NCBI GenBank assembly: GCA_017445925.1
Contig: JAFSRW010000073.1
Location: 1 to 64,000 of the forward strand
Direction of reading: 5' to 3'
Length of the DNA: 64,000 nt
From: Bacteroidaceae bacterium
Lineage (GTDB): Bacteria; Bacteroidota; Bacteroidia; Bacteroidales; Bacteroidaceae
The position numbers and the translations under genes were made by a program. Below, in pieces: positions 1-8,162 of the stretch (position 1 is its first letter; each line of letters begins with the position of its first letter). Below the pieces are notes generated by a model that made no database searches, had not been told where the DNA came from, and worked only from the letters and a program-made list of their open reading frames with translations.

Positions 1-1222
1 GCACAGTGAAACTAAGAGTCTTCGGTGTATTGGAAGTCTTGAGCACAAGTGCATTCCTCCTGGCGGGATTAATGGTATATACGGTTCCACTGTTTGTGGT
101 CAACTTACCATTGGCAATTGGCAGAGCTCCGCTTTCCCTGACTTCGGGAGAATAGAAACACCAATCCGATTTATCGAGAGTTTCGTTCGTGTAATTGACT
201 GCTGGCGTTTCCTCTGCAATAACATCGTCATACCAGTTGGCTATCTCTGCAGAAACATCTTTTTCCTCTATTGTCAGCGTACCCTTCACATAGCTCATCG
301 TATAGTTCATTGCCTCGGCACCCGATACGATAATGTCGTATGTGCCGGGAGCGCTGGAGGAGGTCGCAGAGCAGCTGAACTTCGGCTGCTTGGTCAGCAC
401 GCTTTCCGTATTTCCGTTGCGGAAACCGCTGTACGTGGCTGTGAAGGCAGGCATTGCATCACCCTGCGTAATGGTGAAGCTCTTGGCGGTCACAGTAAGA
501 GGCGTCTGAGTAATAGTCAGCGTACCGTTTACCAGTTCCACCGACTTATTGCTTACCGTTCCCTTCTCGACTATAATATCGTAAGTACCTACAGGAGATG
601 TTTTCGTTGCTGAACATGAGATGGTTGGAGTACCTGATGTTATCGTTCCTCCAGTCACTGTGTATTCGAACGTTGGATTGTCCTCTCCGTATTCACGTGT
701 ATAACTTAGGACTGTGATGGTTATGGGCACAACAACCGCTTCAATCATAATCTGAAAGGGGATGTCGCTCCATTTGTACTGTTCGCCGCCAACTTCCGTG
801 AATACCTGCGATTTAATGTTAGCTGTCTTGTTACCCTCACTGATACCATTGCTGGCCTGTAGGGTTACATATATCAAAGCACCCTCAGTACCGTAAAATT
901 CAGCATTTGTCATCGAGAATGACAGGAAACGATATGTATTCGCACCCATCTCCGACACATTCAGCGTATGGTCATCCTTTCTGTCCTCGTTCAGACTTGC
1001 AATCAGTTTTCCCTTATCGTTCTTTGCAATGCTGATACCGTCAGGTAACACCAAGTCGAACTGGAAAGCCGCATACTGATGCGTGGGGTTATTCAATACA
1101 ATAGCGACTTGCTTCGTTTCCCCCGCACTCATCTTGACAGTTTCTACTGTCAGGTTATCGGCCATAGTTCTGCCCACCATCGTGAGCAGAGCCGCCAACA
1201 TAATCATTCGGTAGTTTTTCAT
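1..1222 (-). CDS. Secreted protein with cohesin-like and MBG repeat domains (3' end cut by window)
   Basis: The first 407 codons of a gene that runs off the left edge. It starts with a signal peptide (MKNYRMIMLAALLTMVGRTM, then AD). Residues about 22-165 resemble the cohesin-like beta-sandwich often found in Bacteroidetes surface proteins (NNPTHQYAAFQFDLVLPDGI). Residues about 170-325 hold two MBG-type repeats with the recurring pattern YG..NP.F.Y / PVGTYDIIV / NGTLTI. After that comes a stretch with no family I recognise. The ATG overlaps the TGA of the upstream C10 protease gene as ATGA, so translation is probably coupled and both products belong to one operon. The role is probably as a surface or extracellular adhesin-like protein; this is inferred from domains only. 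The missing 3' end may carry a T9SS tail or BspA-type repeats, which cannot be seen here. Confidence 0.8.
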   Translation of the reverse strand, partial: MKNYRMIMLAALLTMVGRTMADNLTVETVKMSAGETKQVAIVLNNPTHQYAAFQFDLVLPDGISIAKNDKGKLIASLNEDRKDDHTLNVSEMGANTYRFLSFSMTNAEFYGTEGALIYVTLQASNGISEGNKTANIKSQVFTEVGGEQYKWSDIPFQIMIEAVVVPITITVLSYTREYGEDNPTFEYTVTGGTITSGTPTISCSATKTSPVGTYDIIVEKGTVSNKSVELVNGTLTITQTPLTVTAKSFTITQGDAMPAFTATYSGFRNGNTESVLTKQPKFSCSATSSSAPGTYDIIVSGAEAMNYTMSYVKGTLTIEEKDVSAEIANWYDDVIAEETPAVNYTNETLDKSDWCFYSPEVRESGALPIANGKLTTNSGTVYTINPARRNALVLKTSNTPKTLSFTV

Positions 1223-4200
1223 TTTATTACGAACTTTTTGCCATTATTGATATAAATTCCCTTCTTTGATGATTGCTTGTTCAACTTCCGTCCATCAAGA
1301 GTGTACCATTGTGAGGTGGTCGATTCTTCACTCTTCATTCTTAACTCTTCACTAAAACCGATTCCTGTAGTTCCGCTACCGAGTGGTGCAAAACGCTTCT
1401 CCTGATGTCCGGCTGTTACGAATATGATATTCTCAATGCTAACATTTCCTATTCCTGTTAACATGAAGTCTATCAATTGACCGCAATTGCCAGCGAATGC
1501 CTCGTTAGTCAAAGAGTAAACCAAAACCTTATAGAGATTGTCACCAGTCTTAGCGTATGTTATTATATGCCCATCACCACGGTTACTGTTCAAGCTGATA
1601 CTTTCAAGTTTCTGTCCTTCAGCAAGCCTAAGATCAAACTGTGTTGCTACATATTGATCTTCATTGTCGAGACAAAGCGAGAATACATTATCATCATCTA
1701 CGGATAGGGTCAGTCTGTCATTATCTGCCATATCAGTTACATAGGCCCGAACAGATGCGTCATTGCTGTTTGCTGACATAATGATAGATACCATTTTAAC
1801 AATATCTGTCACATTTATCTCACCATCACCATTCAAATCAGCAGCAGCTTGTACAAAGTTTGCCGAAGGTTTATCCATGATATAGTTGACAATCTCCACG
1901 ATATCCGACACATTAACCTCACCATCTCCGTTGGCATCACCAGAGATGAAGGATGAGGGCATATCATTCACATCCATCTCAACGATGTTGATAAATGCGC
2001 TCCAGGCCTTGGCATACGCATCCCGACTTCCTATAGGTACATACAATGTAATGCTGTCATAGTTTGTTTCGACGGTTCTTGTAATCCAATTTCCATCGTC
2101 ATCAACAAAAAAGTCCTCATACGAGAAAAAACCTTTGTTTCGCATGCCATCTGCAAATACTGGTTCGCAAACTATCGTGGGTGGGACAGGGTTCTTAGAA
2201 TAGATCGCACACAAATTAGGACAATAGCCAACAGACTTGTAATCAATATATTGCATGGATGCTGGGAAAGTTATCGTTTCCAACTTTTCAAAGTTATCTA
2301 TTGGAGTAAATGGACTACTGATACTCGTTATCCCTTCGCTCATAATGAGATTTCTGATTTCTTTACACTCAAAGATGCTACCTTGTCCAATCGCTGTAAC
2401 CTTATACACAACACCTTCTTCATTTGTTATTTGACTTGGCAAAACCAAAATATCAGAGGATGATCTTGCACTTTCAATGTATGCACAATGGTTAACTTTG
2501 TCATAGATGGTATAAAAGTACACATCGTCACCAGCAATTATTGTCAATTTTTCAAGATCACCTTTTTGAGAGGTTAAAGTACATAACGATACTTGAGCTG
2601 TGCTTCTATCAAAATCATAAATATCCCTATCCGTATTGCGGCACCATACAACTTGGGCCAGATCAGAAAGACCTAATTTGGCTCCTTTACAATCTATCAA
2701 TATTGTTTTGGTCTCGCCTGGAGCTATGTTGAGTTTGCCGCTGCTGAATATTTTTGATTCGGTATCCTCTTCTCCGGGAATACTAAATCGAACCTTTATT
2801 TCTTTTGTGTATGCTTTGGTGTCGTTATTTTCTACAGTAAAGACAAACGTCTGAGTGTCCCAGTCGTAATACTTTGGGGTGCCAACCGGGAGGATGTTGA
2901 AAGCATTGCTGATAGTAACGGTCTTTTCTGTCAAAATATTGTCACCAGATGGGTCTGCAGAGATAACAACTTTATAGTCACCAGCTTCTCCGCAAAAAAA
3001 ACCGCCAGCAATAGTGACAGTCTCACCTTCTCCAAGTGCTACATATCTACCAAAAGGACCTTCATCTTCTAATGTGGTTAAATTAGATATTTTAGTGTAA
3101 ATGTATTGCATAAAGTCCGCTCCTTGATTGGAAAGAGAGAACTGAAAAATTATATTATCCGGAGCAACAAGATTTCCCAAGAATTCTATCTCACCTACTG
3201 CTAAATGACTTTCCTCTGATGGATGAACAACGATACTTGTACCATTATTGCTAATGTCGAGGTTGGCTGTCATTCGTCCATCCTCATGCCACGTACTTTC
3301 CGAAGTATGCTTCCATATGGCGACAGCCTTGTAATAGCCGTCAGCAAGTCCTGACGGCTGTATAGATGACTCCGTGAACGTATAACCAACGGGGATAAAA
3401 TAATCTGAGATTATAATATGGTCAATAGTATTAGCATCTATAGAGATGTAGCGTATACCTAAATCAAAGTGTTCGCCATCGTGTCCAACATTAGCGTATT
3501 TGGCGGTTAATGTAGATGCATCGCTATTGCAACTAATATCTGCTCTGATGATTATACCTCCCAAAGGGTCTTCCTCATTATCGCCAGGCCGTTGTATGCC
3601 AATAACGGCTTGAAGGTCTTTCCAAAAGTCATCACCATAGCTACCGATTGTCCCTCCTGATCCAAAGAATACAATAGGGGGCATAATGGATAAGCGATAA
3701 TAGCCGTTGGTGTAGCCATTCCACCCGAAGTTCATGTGATAGTATCCGCTTCCGTCATACCCATCAACGACAAATGCATGTGCACCGCCAAACAGTAATT
3801 TCTCTGACCCATCGCCTGCATACAGAACAGGACGACCTGACTCTATTTCATGATAGATAAGGGCATCCCATTCTGCTGCGCTAAATGCCGTGTGTCTAAC
3901 AAGCCTTGCCTTGTCACTATATCCGAAATACTCTGTTAGCGACTTAAAGAAAGAAAAGTTAGTTCCAGATTCCTCTATTCCATAATCCATCTGGAATGCA
4001 CGACCACAGTATTGCATCAGCTTTGCTACGGCATCTGCCTGAGTTCCTGTTGCTGATGAAACATAAGTGTTCTTCATCTGATTCCAGTCAAACTTAGTGG
4101 GAGGCAACTCCTCGAATTCAGAATAAGCAGGAATTGCCGTAGTGCTACCCTGCGGCCACTTGTGGTAGTTCATAATTTGTGCCAAAGCGGTTGCTACGCA

Positions 4201-4701
4201 TCCTGTGACACACTGTTGGCCGTTTACCGTAGGGCATTGTAAGTTATATGGAGATTGCTGGCCCCACCTTGTGGTCAACATTGGAGCAATGACTGGATGA
4301 GAAGATACCATGGCTGATGTTGTTTTGACATCAGCTGGTATAGCCATAATCTGCTCCTCATAGCCTTTCAGCCATGCCTTCATATTCTCTGGCATGGTCT
4401 GCGGGGCGATGCTCCCCTCGGTGCTATAGCCAAGGATGGCCTCCGTGCGCTCGTCACCACTTACAATAACGAAACCGCCATTGTCTTCTGCATTGAAGAC
4501 ATAGTAAGCATCATTCTCTGCTGCCTTTGCCAGCTTCCGCATTTTGCGTGGCGCATTATGCCTGCTGCCTGTTGCAGCCGCAACTTTACTTTGCATGAAA
4601 GCATGAGCTTTCTGCAGAGCTTGCTCTTCAGTTACACGCTGAGCGTTCACGCAGATGCTCGCCAGCAGCACAGCTGCAATAGTAATTAGAAGTCGTTTCA
4701 T
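1219..4701 (-). CDS. C10 family cysteine protease (streptopain-like) with dockerin-like repeats and T9SS-type tail
   Basis: Secreted protease of 1160 residues. Signal peptide at residues 1-20 (MKRLLITIAAVLLASICVNA), then a pro-region and a C10 catalytic domain. The nucleophile is probably Cys168 in GCVATALAQIMNYHKWP and the partner His308 in GGAHAFVVDGY; both match the streptopain pattern. Beta-rich domains follow. Residues about 918-975 carry two Ca-binding dockerin-like loops (DANGDGEVNVSD and DLNGDGEINVTD). The last 30 residues (YTLDGRK...GIYINNGKKFVIK) look like a T9SS-type sorting tail. I chose the ATG at 4701 because it gives a clean signal peptide; an in-frame extension to 4788 would put 29 hydrophilic residues in front and overlap the upstream gene. 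It starts 5 bp after the stop of the 164-aa gene and overlaps the next gene by ATGA. Confidence 0.93.
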   Translation of the reverse strand: MKRLLITIAAVLLASICVNAQRVTEEQALQKAHAFMQSKVAAATGSRHNAPRKMRKLAKAAENDAYYVFNAEDNGGFVIVSGDERTEAILGYSTEGSIAPQTMPENMKAWLKGYEEQIMAIPADVKTTSAMVSSHPVIAPMLTTRWGQQSPYNLQCPTVNGQQCVTGCVATALAQIMNYHKWPQGSTTAIPAYSEFEELPPTKFDWNQMKNTYVSSATGTQADAVAKLMQYCGRAFQMDYGIEESGTNFSFFKSLTEYFGYSDKARLVRHTAFSAAEWDALIYHEIESGRPVLYAGDGSEKLLFGGAHAFVVDGYDGSGYYHMNFGWNGYTNGYYRLSIMPPIVFFGSGGTIGSYGDDFWKDLQAVIGIQRPGDNEEDPLGGIIIRADISCNSDASTLTAKYANVGHDGEHFDLGIRYISIDANTIDHIIISDYFIPVGYTFTESSIQPSGLADGYYKAVAIWKHTSESTWHEDGRMTANLDISNNGTSIVVHPSEESHLAVGEIEFLGNLVAPDNIIFQFSLSNQGADFMQYIYTKISNLTTLEDEGPFGRYVALGEGETVTIAGGFFCGEAGDYKVVISADPSGDNILTEKTVTISNAFNILPVGTPKYYDWDTQTFVFTVENNDTKAYTKEIKVRFSIPGEEDTESKIFSSGKLNIAPGETKTILIDCKGAKLGLSDLAQVVWCRNTDRDIYDFDRSTAQVSLCTLTSQKGDLEKLTIIAGDDVYFYTIYDKVNHCAYIESARSSSDILVLPSQITNEEGVVYKVTAIGQGSIFECKEIRNLIMSEGITSISSPFTPIDNFEKLETITFPASMQYIDYKSVGYCPNLCAIYSKNPVPPTIVCEPVFADGMRNKGFFSYEDFFVDDDGNWITRTVETNYDSITLYVPIGSRDAYAKAWSAFINIVEMDVNDMPSSFISGDANGDGEVNVSDIVEIVNYIMDKPSANFVQAAADLNGDGEINVTDIVKMVSIIMSANSNDASVRAYVTDMADNDRLTLSVDDDNVFSLCLDNEDQYVATQFDLRLAEGQKLESISLNSNRGDGHIITYAKTGDNLYKVLVYSLTNEAFAGNCGQLIDFMLTGIGNVSIENIIFVTAGHQEKRFAPLGSGTTGIGFSEELRMKSEESTTSQWYTLDGRKLNKQSSKKGIYINNGKKFVIK

Positions 4702-4706
4702 AGTTG

Positions 4707-5201
4707 TTATAGTTTGTTTTTTGATAAATAGACTATGATTTCGCGAAGGTCGGGGTGAAAAGTAGTCATCACTCGTTTCCAGACACATTTTTCCTGTCTA
4801 TAAATGGCAGGTTTGTCAAGTGCATAAACCCCAACAAACTCATAATCTGGAGCACCTCTTTTTTTTAGAAATGTAATTCTCAATTCCGGTTTTATTAAAT
4901 ACTTAACAATTTGTTTAAAGTTCTTGTCAGGGCTTTTCGGTATTTCGATAATTTTTTTTCCATGAGATGTATTACACCAGTAAATGTTTCGTTCTTGTGG
5001 AAACCATAAAGTAACATCCTCGAGTTTAGGGTTCGGAGTAAGTGCATTCTTAAAACGAGCGCCGGCTTTAATTAACCAACCACTTTGAATAGGCCTTAAG
5101 CCAAAGGCCACACATCCATCTTTAATTGTATGAAAACAAATAGGAGATTTTAAATTGTAAATGGAAGTCGGTCCTGACGTTTTACATAACTTTTTTGCCA
5201 T
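4707..5201 (-). CDS. Unknown 164-residue cytoplasmic protein, first gene of the C10 protease operon
   Basis: I do not recognise this gene. It has no signal peptide or membrane segment, is basic and lysine-rich, and by eye is clearly more AT-rich than its neighbours, which hints at later acquisition. A C-terminal block (DYEFVGVYALD, then CVWKRVMTTFHPD) has the look of a small alpha/beta or SRA-like nucleic-acid-binding module, but this resemblance is weak and I do not assign a function. It is not a Spi-type C10 protease inhibitor, because it lacks a signal peptide and does not resemble a C10 propeptide. Its stop lies 5 bp before the protease ATG, so the two are surely co-transcribed. The ATG at 5201 follows a long structured leader that ends about 43 nt upstream. 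Confidence 0.65.
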   Translation of the reverse strand: MAKKLCKTSGPTSIYNLKSPICFHTIKDGCVAFGLRPIQSGWLIKAGARFKNALTPNPKLEDVTLWFPQERNIYWCNTSHGKKIIEIPKSPDKNFKQIVKYLIKPELRITFLKKRGAPDYEFVGVYALDKPAIYRQEKCVWKRVMTTFHPDLREIIVYLSKNKL

Positions 5202-5243
5202 AGTAACTTGTTTTTTAGGTTAAATCTTCATCCTGCACAAAAC

Positions 5244-5484
5244 GGTGTGAGCCTTCTGTCACTCTTTGTCAGAAGGTTCCGGAATAACCTGTAGTAAAAA
5301 GAATGAAATCAGCCCACACCTATAATATATGGCGCACCTGCCGGAGCAGGGTACATCTATACGATTATAGGAGGAACGGCTCTCAATCTTTGTTCCTTAC
5401 TACACAGTGAATTTTCCGGATTCTCTGACGGAACGCAGATGTGATGCTCCTCGCATTGCGGTCGATGGCTTTTAACTCATCGAC
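5244..5484 (-). ncRNA. Structured 5' leader RNA of the C10 protease operon (candidate cis-regulatory RNA)
   Basis: A dense set of complementary segments lies between a -7 box and the first gene. In transcript order on the minus strand: a terminal hairpin (5478-5484 with 5461-5467, 7 bp); a 7-bp bulged hairpin (5454-5460 with 5434-5441); a long-range stem C (5414-5420 with 5278-5284, plus 5397-5404 with 5290-5297, 15 bp in two blocks); inside it 5364-5371 with 5319-5326 (8 bp) capped by a CCTGC/GCAGG hairpin with CGGA loop (5337-5350); a hairpin 5270-5276 with 5252-5258; and stem E (5312-5320 with 5244-5252, 9 bp with one G-U). The G-U is a pair only in the minus-strand RNA, which supports that orientation. 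Stem E crosses stem C, so it is either a pseudoknot or an alternative state. No known riboswitch class was recognised. Confidence 0.55.
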
Positions 5485-5488
5485 GCTA

Positions 5489-5496
5489 CAAAGATA
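5489..5496 (-). promoter_or_regulatory. -7 box for the C10 protease operon
   Basis: TATCTTTG on the minus strand matches the Bacteroidetes TAnnTTTG -7 element. The -33 region is weak (a TTTC lies closer than usual). The start of transcription would be near 5482, giving a leader of about 280 nt before the ATG at 5201. Confidence 0.55.
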
Positions 5497-5691
5497 GGAA
5501 ACTTTAGCGAAAGTCGTACCATAGTGGGCTGATTTTTTTGTTTGAAGGGTATAAGTTTATTAAGTACACACCCATGAGGTGTTATTTGATGCAAAAATAA
5601 TCGTTCATCTCGAAACAAGCTATGTCATTCCAATGCCACTTTGATGCCATTTGCATTTTTGAGACAAAAATGGTGCTTTCTTGATGTAAAA

Positions 5692-5723
5692 CTTGGTGAT
5701 TTGGATGAAGCTGTATACCTTTG
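5692..5723 (+). promoter_or_regulatory. Promoter for the 496-aa membrane protein
   Basis: CTTG at 5692-5695, 20 bp, then TACCTTTG at 5716-5723: a good Bacteroidetes -33/-7 pair. The start codon follows about 25 bp later. Confidence 0.6.
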
Positions 5724-5747
5724 TGACTGAATAAAAAGTAAAGCCAG

Positions 5748-7238
5748 ATGCAAAATGACTATCAACAACTATGTGAGGCTATAGAGCGCCAGGTGGGGCG
5801 AACGATTCAATCCCCACTGGACTTCAAATGGCTATCGGAACGTATCTTTGAACATGTTCATGAGACAATAAGTCCCACTACGTTGATGCGCCTGTGGGGT
5901 TATCGCACAGGTGTTGTACCACGACAGGCAACGCTTGACATCATGGCACGTTTCCTGGGCTATGAAGACTACAGGGAGTTCAAGAGTAAGAATCAGGAAA
6001 AGCCCGGCTCTTTAAATAATGAGAGGAAAATTGATGAGGAGAGATGCGAAGGTAAGCGTTGGAAGCAGAGATGGTGGATAGCTGGGATGATAATACTGGT
6101 CGCAGTTGTCGGTACATGGTGGTTGTATGGCAAATGTGGGAATACGGATACAAATATGCCTGCTGAGGCTGAGGATTGGACTAGGAAGTTACGGAATCCG
6201 CAGTGCGATACTGACAGCCTGGATGTCTGGACCTTCGCTCAGGGCGGAAGGCCATTAGAAGAAGACGGAACGCTGTCGTATTTTATGAAGGACTTTGATG
6301 TCTATCAGGTCATATATGGTTTACCTGCAGGCGAGTATGAACTGCGTGTAAAGGCATGGCATATCCCGAGCGACAAAGAAAAGGCACTCTACGATTATGA
6401 AAACGTCGAGGACAAGGAGGATGGAACAGCGCTGTCGAGAGCAGAAATCTATGCAGGCCCTTTCGCCCAGCGGGTAAAGAACTATGTGTCTGAGTTTAAT
6501 CAGCAGAACAGCAGCTATGAGAACGTGCTGCATTTTGTGGTTCTAGAGGATTCCGTTCGCATTGGCTTCCGTTCAAGTGAGAACTGGCAGCGTTTCTGCC
6601 GTGCCAAAGCCGATGATTTTCGGCTATACCTTCTGCGACGGGCAAACACAGAGGAGGACTATCGACAGATGGAAGCACTGCAGGACAGTGCCCAGCGCCT
6701 GGATGACGCCCGTCCTCACCCGAAAGCTGGTGACCGCATTCCTTTGACGTACAATGGCATGGAAGTAGATGTGTTATACAAATATACGAAGAACTGCAAG
6801 GTCGTAGACTGCTGGGAAGGGCACGAAGCACCACTGCCCGAGGGATGGATATCGGATCAGGAGGCAAGTCGCTGTAGGCTGGTACACAGGACTGACGTAA
6901 GTCGGGGAATGGGTGACAGTGATATCTATCTGGAATATCGCAGCGACAAGCCTGCTAAGCCTGGGCTATTGATAGGGCAACAAATGTTCCTGGAACCAGG
7001 CACATATTACCTCACCGCTATTTTCTTTGCTCAGGATGAAAACGAGATGCCGACAAATGTTAGTTTTGCAGCGAAAGGCTATGAAGGCAGTTGTCAAGCA
7101 AGCCGTTTGATGGATTGGCAATATTTCCCGATTACCCTTCACGAGGCGCAGGAGGTGACGGTAGGTCTTTGGGCTCCTGAAGGTTGCAACGTGAGGCGCG
7201 CCGGCATCACAGGAATTGTAGTGTGGGCCGCAAAATAA
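5748..7238 (+). CDS. Single-pass membrane protein with cytoplasmic helical domain and extracytoplasmic beta domains
   Basis: A 496-residue protein of unknown function. Residues 1-85 form a helical, possibly DNA-binding-like cytoplasmic domain (ISPTTLMRLWGYRTG; PRQATLDIMARFLGYEDYREF) that resembles the N-terminal module of many Bacteroidales membrane proteins. A charged linker leads to one transmembrane helix at about 107-126 (WWIAGMIILVAVVGTWWLYG). The rest is extracytoplasmic and seems to hold two jelly-roll-like domains, each with a GEYELRVKAW / GTYYLTAIFF strand typical of carbohydrate- or ligand-binding beta-sandwiches. That layout suggests an envelope sensor linking an outside ligand to an inside helical domain, but this is inference. 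The ATG at 5748 sits correctly behind its promoter. It is a single-gene unit, divergent from the protease operon. Confidence 0.75.
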   Translation: MQNDYQQLCEAIERQVGRTIQSPLDFKWLSERIFEHVHETISPTTLMRLWGYRTGVVPRQATLDIMARFLGYEDYREFKSKNQEKPGSLNNERKIDEERCEGKRWKQRWWIAGMIILVAVVGTWWLYGKCGNTDTNMPAEAEDWTRKLRNPQCDTDSLDVWTFAQGGRPLEEDGTLSYFMKDFDVYQVIYGLPAGEYELRVKAWHIPSDKEKALYDYENVEDKEDGTALSRAEIYAGPFAQRVKNYVSEFNQQNSSYENVLHFVVLEDSVRIGFRSSENWQRFCRAKADDFRLYLLRRANTEEDYRQMEALQDSAQRLDDARPHPKAGDRIPLTYNGMEVDVLYKYTKNCKVVDCWEGHEAPLPEGWISDQEASRCRLVHRTDVSRGMGDSDIYLEYRSDKPAKPGLLIGQQMFLEPGTYYLTAIFFAQDENEMPTNVSFAAKGYEGSCQASRLMDWQYFPITLHEAQEVTVGLWAPEGCNVRRAGITGIVVWAAK

Positions 7239-7290
7239 ACCTCACATATACTACAGGTCAGATGCACCATTAGGGCTGCCTTTTTCTACC

Positions 7291-7340
7291 ACACGTAAGA
7301 AAATTTACTAGTACACGTAAGAAATATTTTTCCTACGTGT
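7291..7340. repeat. Three-copy ACACGTARGAAA element with hairpin
   Basis: ACACGTAAGAAA occurs at 7291-7302 and 7313-7324, and the inverted form TTTCCTACGTGT at 7329-7340. Copies two and three can fold into a hairpin of 10-12 bp with an AT loop. It lies between the convergent 496-aa gene and cysQ, so a terminator is likely; the extra direct copy is not needed for that. Confidence 0.55.
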
Positions 7341-7398
7341 ATCCGCAAAAAATGCTTAACTAATGCCTTTGGATTTCTCAACCATGCAGGGGAGGATC

Positions 7399-8160
7399 TT
7401 ATTCCACAAGGAACCAGGGATTATGTAAGTCTTCCTTATTATATGTAAGAGGATTACCCGTCTGGACATCCAAAACTTGCTTGCCGGCTGCACGTGCTAT
7501 GGCATCACCGGCAGCAGTATCCCACTCCATTGTAGGAGCAAAACGGGGATAAGCATCGGCAGCACCTTCGGCAACCAAACAAATCTTTATGCTACTGCCA
7601 CAGCTTATCAGTTCTACCTGGGAATACATACGCCTTACGTCCGCAACGTAAGCCTCTGTCTCTGGCGTCATGTGACTACGGCTGGCAACAACAACAAAGC
7701 CTTCATGTTTCGTCGGCGTGGGCAACTGTATAGATTTTTCATCTATCTGCTTCCATGCGCTCTCACCTACTATACCATAATATAATATGTCTGTGGTAGG
7801 AATATAAATAACGCCCAAAACGGGTATACCATCTTCTACCAATGCAATATTCACGGTAAACTCACCATTCTTCTTGATAAACTCTTTGGTGCCATCAAGG
7901 GGGTCAACTACCCAAAGTCGATTCCATACCCTACGCTCCTCATACGGCATATGCGAACCCTCCTCGCTAAGAATGGGGATACCTGTTTCCTGCAGGTAAC
8001 GTACAATACAAAGATGGGCTGCTTTATCTGCTAACGTAAGCGGACTATTGTCGGATTTTTTCTCCACCCCGAAGTCTTGTACAGGATCTGTGTATATCTT
8101 CATTATTTCAGCCCCAGCCTCCAATGCCGCAGTTTTGGCTAACTCCAAAAGTTCATGCAT
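7399..8160 (-). CDS. cysQ: 3'(2'),5'-bisphosphate nucleotidase CysQ
   Basis: Hydrolyses 3'-phosphoadenosine 5'-phosphate (PAP), the by-product of sulfate assimilation and sulfotransfer, to AMP and phosphate; cytoplasmic or membrane-associated, Mg-dependent. 253 residues, the normal length. The inositol-monophosphatase superfamily motifs are present: EEGSHMPYEER, the metal site WVVDPLDGTKEF (Asp86 and Asp89) and the C-terminal WDTAAGDAIARAAG. It lies 2 bp downstream of ruvA on the same strand and is therefore probably expressed from the ruvA promoter. I see no sulfate-assimilation genes nearby. The ATG choice is clear because the frame is bounded by the ruvA stop. Confidence 0.95.
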   Translation of the reverse strand: MHELLELAKTAALEAGAEIMKIYTDPVQDFGVEKKSDNSPLTLADKAAHLCIVRYLQETGIPILSEEGSHMPYEERRVWNRLWVVDPLDGTKEFIKKNGEFTVNIALVEDGIPVLGVIYIPTTDILYYGIVGESAWKQIDEKSIQLPTPTKHEGFVVVASRSHMTPETEAYVADVRRMYSQVELISCGSSIKICLVAEGAADAYPRFAPTMEWDTAAGDAIARAAGKQVLDVQTGNPLTYNKEDLHNPWFLVE

Positions 8161-8162
8161 AG

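Larger units (their letters stand above)
5202..5747. other. 546-bp divergent intergenic region
   Basis: Holds the structured leader and -7 box for the minus-strand protease operon, and at its right end the promoter for the plus-strand gene at 5748. A perfect 12-bp inverted repeat (AAATCAGCCCAC at 5306-5317 and GTGGGCTGATTT at 5524-5535) brackets the leader and its promoter. Between 5540 and 5690 I see no further element. Confidence 0.6.

Noticed and set aside
4702-4788. An N-terminal extension of the C10 protease
   Set aside because: It would place 29 polar residues before the signal peptide and overlap the upstream coding sequence.
4707-5484. An IscB/OMEGA (HEARO-type) RNA with its nuclease gene
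   Set aside because: A structured RNA followed by a small gene is suggestive, but the 164-residue protein shows no RuvC or HNH motifs and is co-transcribed with a protease gene.
5244-5535. The structured region as tmRNA, 6S RNA or RNase P RNA
   Set aside because: No tRNA-like 3' end or tag frame, no RNase P core motifs, and no single long interrupted hairpin as in 6S RNA. Position directly ahead of an operon fits a leader better.
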